From Candidatus Saccharimonadia bacterium (lineage in GTDB: Bacteria > Patescibacteriota > Saccharimonadia > Saccharimonadales > SZUA-47), in the NCBI GenBank assembly GCA_938050265.1, contig CALLJT010000072.1:1-6047 (forward strand): a stretch of DNA of 6,047 bases, read 5' to 3'. Of this stretch, positions 1 to 4,831 are shown one piece after another. Position numbers and translations under genes: made by a program. The notes beneath the pieces are model-generated. The model was given only the letters and a program-made list of their open reading frames with translations, was not told where the DNA came from and did not search any database. Each line of letters begins with the position of its first letter. Positions within the stretch are counted from its first letter, which is position 1.

Positions 1-50
1 GCTGCATTGGCAGAAGTTTCGGGCCTGCGGAACGTAGGTCGATTCCCCTT
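1..50 (+). rRNA. rrf: 5S ribosomal RNA, 3' end (partial)
   Basis: The window opens inside what looks like the last 50 or so bases of a 5S rRNA. The stretch CCTGCGGAACGTAGGTCG (24-41) resembles the helix IV/loop E region of bacterial 5S RNA, where the usual form is TGCGAGAGTAGG. It is preceded by a strand (GCATTGGC, 4-11) that can pair back with GCCTGC (23-28). The pyrimidine-rich GATTCCCCTT (41-50) would be the 3' strand of helix I, whose 5' partner lies outside the window. A strong terminator follows about 20 bases later, as expected at the end of an rRNA operon. The exact mature 3' end cannot be fixed. The ACCA at 57-60 looks like a tRNA tail, but no T-arm can be folded in front of it. Confidence 0.7.
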
Positions 51-69
51 AAGATCACCAACTAAAGAG

Positions 70-92
70 CCGACCCTAGCGGTCGGTTTTTT
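70..92 (+). terminator. Rho-independent terminator after the 5S rRNA
   Basis: CCGACC (70-75) pairs perfectly with GGTCGG (81-86) across a five-base loop (CTAGC) and is followed directly by six T residues (87-92). This is a textbook intrinsic terminator. It separates the rRNA transcript from the protein genes that begin at 256. Confidence 0.92.
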
Positions 93-186
93 AATTGATA
101 TCCTCCCGGGAACCAAAGTCTTAGTGCCATCAGGTTCAACCTCTTGGTTGTTCACAAGATGCAGCCTGCCCCACACCACCATAATC

Positions 187-202
187 AGTGATCTGAGTCA
201 TA
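187..202 (+). promoter_or_regulatory. candidate CRP-like operator upstream of the membrane protein/flavodoxin unit
   Basis: AGTGATCTGAGTCATA fits TGTGA-N6-TCACA with one mismatch in each half-site. Its first nine informative bases (GTGATCTGA, 188-196) recur exactly, in the same orientation relative to the gene, ahead of the second flavodoxin gene. The last part (GAGTCA, 195-200) is shared with the perfect site at 2455-2470. The promoter is not clear. AACAAT (214-219) is a possible -10 that would place the site near -31, and CATGCT (224-229) is a weaker one that would place it at -41.5. No gene is visible in the rest of 93-255; it holds only a small CAACC/GGTTG hairpin (137-150). Confidence 0.5.
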
Positions 203-255
203 GAACGTACTGGAACAATACGGCATGCTGATGACATAAGCAGGAGATATGCATC

Positions 256-477
256 ATGAGTAAAGATACAAAACCATTTAGCTTCATAACATTCACAGAC
301 AATAGCCAAAAGCACGGAGGTAGTGCTGTATACGGGCTCGGATTCATTGGTTCGATTCTATACTTCCTGCAAGCAACAGACTCATTCTGGGATGGGCTAG
401 CAGGGATATTCCAAGCGCTGGTATGGCCTGCATATATCGCATATACGTTACTAGAAAGCTTCTACGGGGTGGTGTAA
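256..477 (+). CDS. small two-helix membrane protein, function unknown
   Basis: This is a 73-residue protein of unknown function. The start at 256 has AGGAG (242-246) nine bases upstream. The first 20 or so residues are polar (MSKDTKPF...DNSQKHGG) and are followed by GGSAVYGLGFIGSILYFLQ (about 21-39), a likely first membrane helix. A short aromatic/acidic turn (SFWDG) leads to a second hydrophobic stretch (about 48-72) with the pattern ALVWPAYIAYTLL. No signal-peptide cleavage site is evident. From memory, very similar GGSAVYGLGFIGA...FW...ALVWPA proteins are widespread hypothetical proteins in bacteria, often beside unrelated genes. Its stop codon TAA (475-477) directly abuts the ATG of the flavodoxin gene, so the two are almost certainly co-transcribed and probably translationally coupled. 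A membrane partner or anchor for the flavodoxin is possible but unproven. Confidence 0.82.
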   Translation: MSKDTKPFSFITFTDNSQKHGGSAVYGLGFIGSILYFLQATDSFWDGLAGIFQALVWPAYIAYTLLESFYGVV

Positions 478-975
478 ATGAGCAGGATACTCATCGTATA
501 CCAATCAAGGCATGGCTCAACAAAAGACATCGCCAACACAATCGCAGCGAGGCTTAAAAAAGCGGAACATTCTGTAAACGTGTTTGAAAAGCCATTTACT
601 GCCCCTGTCCCGATCGGCTATGACGTCGTTATCCTTGGAAGTGCCACGTACCTTGGACGCTGGTTGGCCGGTATGCGTAGATATTACCTGCGAAACCGAG
701 AGCTACTTTCTGCAGTCAATAAAGTGTGGCTGTTCAGCAGCGGCCCCGTTGGTGAACAAGACAACCTGGCATACAACACGCCAACACCTGTCGATGAAAT
801 AAAGAAACAGCTGCACGTACAGGATCACGTGGTGTTTTCTGGTAAGCTGGACCGCAAGAACCTCAGTCTCAGTGAGCTCGTCGCAACAAAAATCGTAAAA
901 GCGTCTCCAGGTGACTTTCGAAACTGGGATGCAATTTCAAAGTGGGCAGATGATATAGCAGATTCGCTCCAGTAA
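478..975 (+). CDS. flavodoxin-domain protein (HemG/Flavodoxin_5-like), copy 1
   Basis: This 165-residue cytoplasmic protein has a single flavodoxin-like fold. Residues 3-19 (RILIVYQSRHGSTKDIA) are strand 1 plus the FMN-phosphate loop, with SRHGST in place of the classical T-x-T-G-x-T. Residues 49-70 (DVVILGSATYLGRWLAGMRRYY) match the G-S-A-x-Y-x-x-x-W block of HemG-type flavodoxins. SSGPVGEQDN (87-96) is the next flavin loop. The tail GDFRNWDAISKWADDIA (145-161) is typical of this subgroup. Such proteins carry FMN and move electrons; HemG itself oxidises protoporphyrinogen with quinones, but nothing here shows a haem pathway, so the substrate is unknown. The SD is the G-rich stretch at 466-472, inside the preceding gene, with no gap between the two genes. 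It is clearly paralogous to the minus-strand gene at 1077-1589, which it faces tail to tail. Confidence 0.88.
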   Translation: MSRILIVYQSRHGSTKDIANTIAARLKKAEHSVNVFEKPFTAPVPIGYDVVILGSATYLGRWLAGMRRYYLRNRELLSAVNKVWLFSSGPVGEQDNLAYNTPTPVDEIKKQLHVQDHVVFSGKLDRKNLSLSELVATKIVKASPGDFRNWDAISKWADDIADSLQ

Positions 976-1039
976 ATACTGTCCGACATGCGTCTAGGTA
1001 AGCGCTCCTTCTCAAAAAAACCACACCAGTAACACATGA

Positions 1040-1059
1040 TCTCGGGGGACAATCCGAGA
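1040..1059. terminator. possible hairpin between convergent genes
   Basis: TCTCGG (1040-1045) can pair with CCGAGA (1054-1059) around an eight-base loop, in the 101-base gap between the two convergent flavodoxin genes. Neither side has an immediate T-run. Read on the minus strand, a seven-T run (complement of A 1014-1020) lies about 20 bases past the hairpin. It may help end transcription of the minus-strand gene, but it is not a canonical intrinsic terminator. Confidence 0.3.
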
Positions 1060-1076
1060 CCACGAGGTCACTGCTC

Positions 1077-1589
1077 CTACTCACCTACCGAGCCTGCAAT
1101 GCGCTGAGCCCACGCTTTTATATTTTCCCAGTTTCTGTAGTCACCGTCTTCTGCACGGACAATTTTTGTTACAGCTCGTTCAAAAACGTTCAGCTTCTTT
1201 GAGTCAAGGGCACCCTTAAACACGGCGTGATCCCTGACGGGAGACCCTTCCCGCATCAACATTTCCACTGTGTCAGGATATTCGGTAGATAGTTGATCGT
1301 ACTTGCCAACAGGGCCTGTACTAAATAACCACACATTGGCGTTATCAACTAGGTCGTCATAGTGGGCAAGGCAATATGCATGCATTGCTTGTCGCCACTG
1401 CGATGAGTACACTGCACTACCCAATACAACCACATCAAAGTTTTTAGGTGAAGGGGCTGTATCTGGGTCACTAGAGACCATGACGGTCACTCCGGTACCA
1501 CGCAGCGTCTTCGTGATGGTTTTTGCTATACCGTCAGTTGAGCCGTACTTGGATTTATACACTACGAGCGCTCTTTTTTTGTTGCTCAT
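1077..1589 (-). CDS. flavodoxin-domain protein (HemG/Flavodoxin_5-like), copy 2
   Basis: This 170-residue flavodoxin-like protein is paralogous to the one at 478-975. The FMN-phosphate loop is VVYKSKYGSTDGIA (9-22). The second block is FDVVVLGSAVYSSQWRQAMHAY (51-72). The third loop is STGPVGKYDQ (90-99), and the C-terminal signature is GDYRNWENIKAWAQRIA (149-165). All four blocks align with copy 1, while the segments between them differ widely, so the duplication is old rather than a recent repeat. Start choice: AAGGAG lies seven bases upstream of the ATG on the minus strand. It sits downstream of the Crp-like regulator gene with a 130-base gap that contains its own CRP-like operator, so it probably has its own promoter. 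The role is FMN-dependent electron transfer or quinone reduction by family; the partner is unknown. Confidence 0.88.
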   Translation of the reverse strand: MSNKKRALVVYKSKYGSTDGIAKTITKTLRGTGVTVMVSSDPDTAPSPKNFDVVVLGSAVYSSQWRQAMHAYCLAHYDDLVDNANVWLFSTGPVGKYDQLSTEYPDTVEMLMREGSPVRDHAVFKGALDSKKLNVFERAVTKIVRAEDGDYRNWENIKAWAQRIAGSVGE

Positions 1590-1650
1590 TGCCTTGCTCC
1601 TTGTTACGTTAATACCTACCCCTATGGTACGTACTCTTATACGAAAAGAC

Positions 1651-1666
1651 CGTGCTTCAGATCACA
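1651..1666 (-). promoter_or_regulatory. candidate CRP-like operator upstream of flavodoxin copy 2
   Basis: Read on the minus strand this is TGTGATCTGAAGCACG: one perfect TGTGA half-site, a six-base spacer, and a degenerate second half (GCACG instead of TCACA). It shares the 9-mer GTGATCTGA with the site at 187-202 that precedes the other flavodoxin unit. On the minus strand TACCAT (1629-1624) would serve as a -10 that puts this operator exactly at -41.5, the class II activator position. An alternative -10, TATAAG (1641-1636), would put it near -30 and suggest repression instead. Confidence 0.5.
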
Positions 1667-1719
1667 GACAATTTACTCAAAGTCTACAGTTGTTCAATCA
1701 CGACTGCGTGCGACACACA

Positions 1720-2370
1720 CTACATGTCTTCGCCAAGCTCTTCTTCAAGCTTTTTAAGACTCTTAACTATTATCGCTTTGTGCGTAACTTCAACTATGCT
1801 ACCGTGATCAAGTTTACCGATATGACGACTGACTGTCTCACGCGCTAAGCCTGCACGACTGGCTAGCTCTGACTCGTGCATTTCGAGTATGTACGAACCA
1901 TTTGGCTGTTTTTTTCCAAACCGTTTACATTCAAGAATAAGTTCAAATATGACGCGTGTTCGAGCGTCACCGCCCATCAGGTGCGCCATGCGCCGCTGCA
2001 TTCCGTCTACGCCATGGTATACACGGCTCAGTAAGTCAAATATAACATCCTGATTGGCCTTCAAAAACGCAAATGTTTCGTCAGCAGGACCTATCCGGAC
2101 TGCTATATCTGTAAATGATTCAAAAAAATACTTGTTTGGTGTTTTATTAAGCACCCAGGAGATTGGAAAAAATGCCGGGGCCTTAAACACATTTACAACA
2201 ATTTCGTCACCCTTGTCGGTAATATCGTATTGCCGGACCTGCCCCTGCTCTAAACAGTATGAACCCTGAGGATCATCACCTGCGTATATCAGGATCTGCC
2301 CTTTAGAAAACTTCCTTCGAGGATATGTGCTAAAGAATGCTTCAATTTTTGACTGGATATCTTGCTGCAT
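1720..2370 (-). CDS. Crp/Fnr-family transcriptional regulator
   Basis: This is a 216-residue DNA-binding regulator. Residues about 15-120 form the cyclic-nucleotide-binding-like beta barrel (KFSKGQILIYAGD, 20-32; CLEQGQVRQYD, 39-49). A long dimer helix follows, then a C-terminal winged helix-turn-helix (ESELASRAGLARETVSRHIGKL, about 166-187). The recognition helix has R177, E178 and R182 in the pattern RETVSR, equivalent to R180, E181 and R185 of E. coli CRP, which read TGTGA. The phosphate-binding cassette of CRP (FGELA...RxA) is not recognisable; the region reads FFPISWVLNKTPNK, so cAMP is unlikely to be the ligand. Only C39 and C148 are present, so there is no FNR-type iron-sulfur cluster. 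I prefer the ATG at 2370, with GGAG six bases upstream, over an upstream in-frame TTG at 2427 that has no SD. The signal sensed is unknown. Confidence 0.9.
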   Translation of the reverse strand: MQQDIQSKIEAFFSTYPRRKFSKGQILIYAGDDPQGSYCLEQGQVRQYDITDKGDEIVVNVFKAPAFFPISWVLNKTPNKYFFESFTDIAVRIGPADETFAFLKANQDVIFDLLSRVYHGVDGMQRRMAHLMGGDARTRVIFELILECKRFGKKQPNGSYILEMHESELASRAGLARETVSRHIGKLDHGSIVEVTHKAIIVKSLKKLEEELGEDM

Positions 2371-2444
2371 AATCCGCTCCAATGCACGGTACTCCCTACG
2401 GATAGGCGACCCCACCGTGGACTGCAAGGGAGTGTTACTTGTTA

Positions 2445-2472
2445 ATTATGGGGGTGTGAGCCGAGTCACAAA
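2445..2472 (-). promoter_or_regulatory. predicted promoter of the Crp-like regulator gene
   Basis: On the minus strand TTGTGA (2472-2467) is a fair -35 and CATAAT (2450-2445) a good -10, separated by 16 bases. Transcription would start near 2438 and give a leader of about 67 bases before the ATG at 2370. The perfect CRP-like palindrome (2455-2470) fills the spacer and overlaps the -35, an arrangement expected to block RNA polymerase when the regulator is bound. Confidence 0.5.
2455..2470. promoter_or_regulatory. perfect CRP-type operator between divergent transcripts
   Basis: TGTGAGCCGAGTCACA is an exact match to the symmetric CRP core TGTGA-N6-TCACA. It lies between the regulator gene (minus) and the hsp20 stress unit (plus). 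It overlaps the predicted promoter of the regulator and is centred about 64 bases upstream of the predicted plus-strand start, a distance compatible with class I activation. The neighbouring regulator has the matching recognition-helix residues, which supports this as its operator. Confidence 0.72.
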
Positions 2473-2514
2473 ACACGCGTGAGTGCGGTTACTGTTTGCG
2501 GCGCTTAGCTCGCT

Positions 2515-2520
2515 TATAGT
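2515..2520 (+). promoter_or_regulatory. predicted -10 box of the stress operon
   Basis: TATAGT (2515-2520) is five of six to TATAAT and would start transcription near 2527, leaving a leader of about 19 bases before the first SD. No convincing -35 lies 16-18 bases upstream (CTGTTT/TGTTTG only). A strong -10 with a weak -35 is what an activator-dependent promoter would show, and a perfect CRP-like site is available upstream. Confidence 0.5.
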
Positions 2521-2545
2521 GTGACATGTAACAGGAGGAATGTAC

Positions 2546-2581
2546 ATGAGAAGAAGATTACATACACAGCAAGACACTTAA
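2546..2581 (+). CDS. possible 11-codon leader peptide
   Basis: The sequence AGGAGG (2533-2538), the best SD in this region, is followed seven bases later by an ATG that opens an 11-codon frame (MRRRLHTQQDT) ending in TAA at 2579-2581. An in-frame ATG at 2540 is too close to the SD. The peptide starts with three consecutive arginine codons (all AGA). It could be a leader or attenuator peptide, or the SD could be a remnant of a start that moved downstream. It is the first potential translated element of the stress transcript. Evidence is limited to the SD and the frame. Confidence 0.35.
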   Translation: MRRRLHTQQDT

Positions 2582-2609
2582 TAACCAATCAAACAAGAGA
2601 GGCGAACAC

Positions 2610-2780
2610 ATGGAGTACTCTAACAAAACGACTAAATCCGTACCTACAGACCAGGACGACTTTTTGCAACATATCAGCCGTAATTGGGAGCAACGTGCCC
2701 GTAAACTACAAGCGCGCCGCTGGAAGACACTAGCCAAAGCACAAAAAAATAACAAGGAGACGACGTATGCAACTCGCTAA
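2610..2780 (+). CDS. small basic protein of 56 aa, function unknown
   Basis: I do not recognise this protein. ATG at 2610 is preceded by GAGG (2599-2602) with a seven-base spacer. The frame ends with TAA at 2778-2780, fourteen bases inside the hsp20 gene, which suggests translational coupling. The N-terminal 18 or so residues are polar and acidic at the end (TDQDD). Residues about 18-47 (FLQHISRNWEQRARKLQARR and onward) look like one long amphipathic helix rich in arginine and lysine. The whole protein carries about 13 basic and 6 acidic residues. There is no signal peptide, membrane segment or cysteine. Placement as the first real gene of a chaperone/ribosome-rescue operon makes binding to RNA, ribosomes or the small heat-shock protein a reasonable guess, but only a guess. 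A competing frame from 2521 lacks an SD. Confidence 0.65.
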   Translation: MEYSNKTTKSVPTDQDDFLQHISRNWEQRARKLQARRWKTLAKAQKNNKETTYATR

Positions 2781-3198
2781 ATACAACCCATTTCGAGAAC
2801 TAGACAAAATACAAAAAGACTTCGAACGATTCTGGGAACAGGACTTCGACATGTCGCTTGCTCTCCCCGAGTGGTCCACCATGGACATGTACGAAGAGGA
2901 CGGCAAAGTAATTGCCGAATTCAGCTTACCAAACTTTGCCAAAGACGAGATCAACGTCACAACCGAGAAAGGCATGCTTGAAGTATCTGCTGAACACGAA
3001 GAAAAGGAAGAAGAAAAGAAAAAACGCCGCTACTACCGGCGCGAAAGCAGTAATCGATTTTGGCGTCGAGTCGCCCTACCCGAAGGTGCACAGGACGAAC
3101 ACACGCAGGCTGCATTCAAGGATGGTGTTTTAAAGGTCACGATGCCAATAGACACCAAGGCCATTGAAGAAACTGGCAAGAAAATTACCATTACATAA
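2767..3198 (+). CDS. Hsp20/alpha-crystallin family small heat-shock protein
   Basis: This 143-residue ATP-independent chaperone holds unfolding proteins in cytoplasmic oligomers. The N-terminal arm (1-35, NPFRELDKIQKDFERFWEQDF) has the usual short helical form. The alpha-crystallin domain runs from about 36 to 129: DMYEEDGKVIAEFSLP (40-55), the E/K-rich loop (77-88), RESSNRFWRRVALPEG (92-107) and the diagnostic A-x-F-K-D-G-V-L-K-V-T-M-P (115-127). The C-terminal extension ends in an I-T-I motif (140-142), the I-x-I anchor that docks subunits into larger assemblies. Length is normal for a bacterial Hsp20. The SD AAGGAG (2754-2759) lies seven bases before the ATG, inside the end of the 56-aa gene. 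There is no HrcA/CIRCE-like inverted repeat upstream; control by the CRP-like operator at 2455-2470 is more likely. Confidence 0.95.
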   Translation: MQLAKYNPFRELDKIQKDFERFWEQDFDMSLALPEWSTMDMYEEDGKVIAEFSLPNFAKDEINVTTEKGMLEVSAEHEEKEEEKKKRRYYRRESSNRFWRRVALPEGAQDEHTQAAFKDGVLKVTMPIDTKAIEETGKKITIT

Positions 3199-3206
3199 GC
3201 GGGGAC

Positions 3207-3251
3207 ATGACTATGCCAGCAGCCACAAACTACGTTGTAGCAGAGATTTAA
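3207..3251 (+). CDS. doubtful 14-codon ORF between hsp20 and the phosphoribosyltransferase
   Basis: An ATG at 3207 opens a 14-codon frame (MTMPAATNYVVAEI) that ends just before the SD of the next gene. A GGGG (3201-3204) lies eight bases ahead of an internal ATG at 3213. This could be a spacer peptide that keeps ribosomes moving into the next gene, or chance. Nothing else supports it. Confidence 0.15.
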   Translation: MTMPAATNYVVAEI

Positions 3252-3266
3252 TTGAAGGAGATGAAC

Positions 3267-3920
3267 ATGCGTAACGTATTCAAAAATCGAACAGATGCTG
3301 GCGAGCAACTAGCTTCTAAGCTTGATCACTACCGCGACGATACAGGAGTGGTCGTACTAGCTCTGCCTCGGGGCGGTGTTGTACCCGGAGCGATCGTTGC
3401 ACGCGAACTGCACGCACCATTCGGGGCCGTACTTGTGCGTAAAATTGGGCACCCTTCCTGGCCAGAGTACGCAGTCGGAGCTGTTGCCGAAAACGATGAG
3501 CCCCTGTACGACAGCAAACAACGTGCACGCCTTGATTCAGCGTGGTGCGAAGCGGCTGAATCAGCAGCTCGAAAGCTTATTGAGAAGCGACGAGTACAGT
3601 ACTATGCCGACGGAGCCCCACCGCCAAGCATACAAGGTAAAACAGTGATCGTCGTGGATGACGGCATTGCGACGGGGCTAACCATGAAAGCAGCTTTACG
3701 CTACGTACATACTCAGCAACCAAAGCGAGTTATCGTTGCTGCAGCCGTGGCATCAGAAGAAGCTATGTATGACCTGCACACTCAGGCAGACGATGTGATC
3801 GTGCTAGTCGACCCAAGAGAATTCAAAGGCTCAGTCGGCGCACACTATCTGCGGTTTACACAAGTAAGTGATGACACTGTTGTAGAGCTGCTATGCGACA
3901 CGTCACGTGTGGCGCAGTAG
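3267..3920 (+). CDS. phosphoribosyltransferase-domain protein (COG1926 type)
   Basis: This 217-residue type I phosphoribosyltransferase-fold protein has the PRPP-binding signature VIVVDDGIATGLTM (127-140), with the acidic pair D131-D132 followed by the phosphate loop. Other family blocks are FKNRTDAGEQLASKL (5-19), ALPRGGVVPGAIVAREL (32-48), VRKIGHPSWPEYAVGAVAEN (57-76) and the C-terminal VDPREFKGSVGAHYLRFTQV (181-200). The base or other acceptor used by this family is not established. Homologues are often next to or fused with a dienelactone-hydrolase-like domain, and such a hydrolase is encoded downstream here. I chose the ATG at 3267, six bases after AAGGAG (3255-3260), over an in-frame TTG at 3252 upstream of that SD. 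Being near a PRPP synthetase gene suggests the two share a PRPP pool. Confidence 0.9.
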   Translation: MRNVFKNRTDAGEQLASKLDHYRDDTGVVVLALPRGGVVPGAIVARELHAPFGAVLVRKIGHPSWPEYAVGAVAENDEPLYDSKQRARLDSAWCEAAESAARKLIEKRRVQYYADGAPPPSIQGKTVIVVDDGIATGLTMKAALRYVHTQQPKRVIVAAAVASEEAMYDLHTQADDVIVLVDPREFKGSVGAHYLRFTQVSDDTVVELLCDTSRVAQ

Positions 3921-3973
3921 ATCGTGCATCGCCCTCTCAGTAACAATCGTATATAAAACAATAAGGAGAACAT

Positions 3974-4825
3974 ATGACCTACCTACCAACTACACAAGAA
4001 CTCGTAGAGCTCACGACTCACGATGCCGACGAATGCGTAACTATTTATAGCCCACTTTTATCACAAACTGGTGACTCGAACCCAAATCGTATTCGGCTAA
4101 AGAACGCCCTCAAACAGGCAAAGATACTTCTCGAGGGCACAGGACTGTCAACACGTGACGTCAGGAAGATAGTCGCCCCTATCTACAAATATCTAGATAG
4201 TCGCGAGTTTCTGTCTTCGTCGAGAACGAGTCTCGCAGTGTTTGCTTCTTCTAGCCTATTCCGTGTATATAATTTGCCGACATCCACGACCCCGGACATA
4301 GTAACCGTTGGCAAAGGGTTTAACCTCGAACCACTGAACCAAGTGCTTGAAGACACTAAAGAGTACTACCTTCTCTCGTTGAACCACAACGATGTTCAGT
4401 TATTCAAAGGGGGGCACTATGGCATAGAGGCTGTGACACCAAACAACTTCCCTTCAAACCTCATCGAGACACTCGGTATTGATGAGTTGCCAAATGTAGC
4501 AGAGACACACACAGTTGGCCCTGCCAGCCGTGCACAGCACTCTGAAGCATTTCACGGACACTACAACGATAAACAGGTGAACAAAAAGTTCCTCAAAGAG
4601 TTCTTCCGCCACATTGATCGTTACCTAAAAGACCATTTGCGGGGAGAGAGTCATCCACTGATTATCGGGGGGGTTGATTACCTACTGTCGATATACCGAC
4701 AGGTCAACACCTACCCGCACTTACTCGAAGAGTCAATCACCGGCAACCTCGAACGCACAGCGCTCGAAGACCTACTGAGTCGCTCTTGGGGAATCGTAGC
4801 ACGCCAACATCCCCAGGAAGCCTAG
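3974..4825 (+). CDS. bacterial archaeo-eukaryotic release factor-like protein (baeRF family 3), C-terminally short
   Basis: This 283-residue protein is related to eRF1/aRF1. Blocks that match baeRF family 3 as I know it are CVTIYSPL (21-28), RIRLKNALKQA (39-49), YYLLSLNHNDVQLFKGGHYG (131-150), EAFHGHYNDK (191-200), KKFLKEFFRHIDRYLKDHL (204-222) and PLIIGGVDYLLSIYRQVNTY (228-247). The usual family member continues for roughly another hundred residues with an eRF1 domain-3-like (L7Ae-type) part. This one stops soon after SWGIVARQ (271-278), and the next gene begins six bases later, so that domain appears to be absent. There is no GGQ peptide-release motif; the GGH at 146-148 lies in the first domain block. 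Such proteins are thought to act on ribosomes in rescue or stress; no activity has been fixed. SD AAGGAG (3963-3968) is five bases before the ATG. An AT-rich stretch (3949-3960) could hold a weak internal promoter. Confidence 0.85.
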   Translation: MTYLPTTQELVELTTHDADECVTIYSPLLSQTGDSNPNRIRLKNALKQAKILLEGTGLSTRDVRKIVAPIYKYLDSREFLSSSRTSLAVFASSSLFRVYNLPTSTTPDIVTVGKGFNLEPLNQVLEDTKEYYLLSLNHNDVQLFKGGHYGIEAVTPNNFPSNLIETLGIDELPNVAETHTVGPASRAQHSEAFHGHYNDKQVNKKFLKEFFRHIDRYLKDHLRGESHPLIIGGVDYLLSIYRQVNTYPHLLEESITGNLERTALEDLLSRSWGIVARQHPQEA

Positions 4826-4831
4826 AAACAT

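Noticed and set aside
33..60. tRNA or tmRNA 3' end ending in ACCA with a TCGATTC motif
   Set aside because: The five-base T-stem does not pair (CGTAG against CCCCT). The sequence fits 5S loop E and helix I better.
137..150. CAACC/GGTTG hairpin in the 93-255 gap
   Set aside because: Only five pairs, with no T-run and no relation to the gene starts; probably chance.
7..231. 74-codon open frame at the left edge
   Set aside because: It runs through the 5S rRNA end and the terminator, has no SD, and resembles no protein family.
1480..1848. 122-codon plus-strand open frame
   Set aside because: It is antisense to flavodoxin copy 2 and the end of the regulator gene, both with clear family motifs. 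It has no SD.
2371..2427. N-terminal extension of the Crp-like regulator from a TTG at 2427
   Set aside because: No SD precedes the TTG, whereas the ATG at 2370 has GGAG at correct spacing and gives a normal Crp-family N-terminus.
2474..2481. CACGCGTG palindrome next to the operator
   Set aside because: An eight-base palindrome is expected by chance at this length, and no second copy occurs near the other operators.
2519..2535. Second CRP-like site at TGTGACATGTAACAGG
   Set aside because: Only one half-site matches, and it sits on the predicted -10 and start; too weak to call an operator.
2521..2733. 70-codon frame starting GTG at 2521
   Set aside because: Its start overlaps the predicted transcription start, it has no SD, and it competes with the SD-bearing 56-aa frame.
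4409..4417. Gly-Gly-His in baeRF3 as a variant GGQ release motif
   Set aside because: It lies in the first-domain strand block (LFKGGHYG) that aligns with the RLFxGxxxG region of the family, not in the middle-domain release loop.
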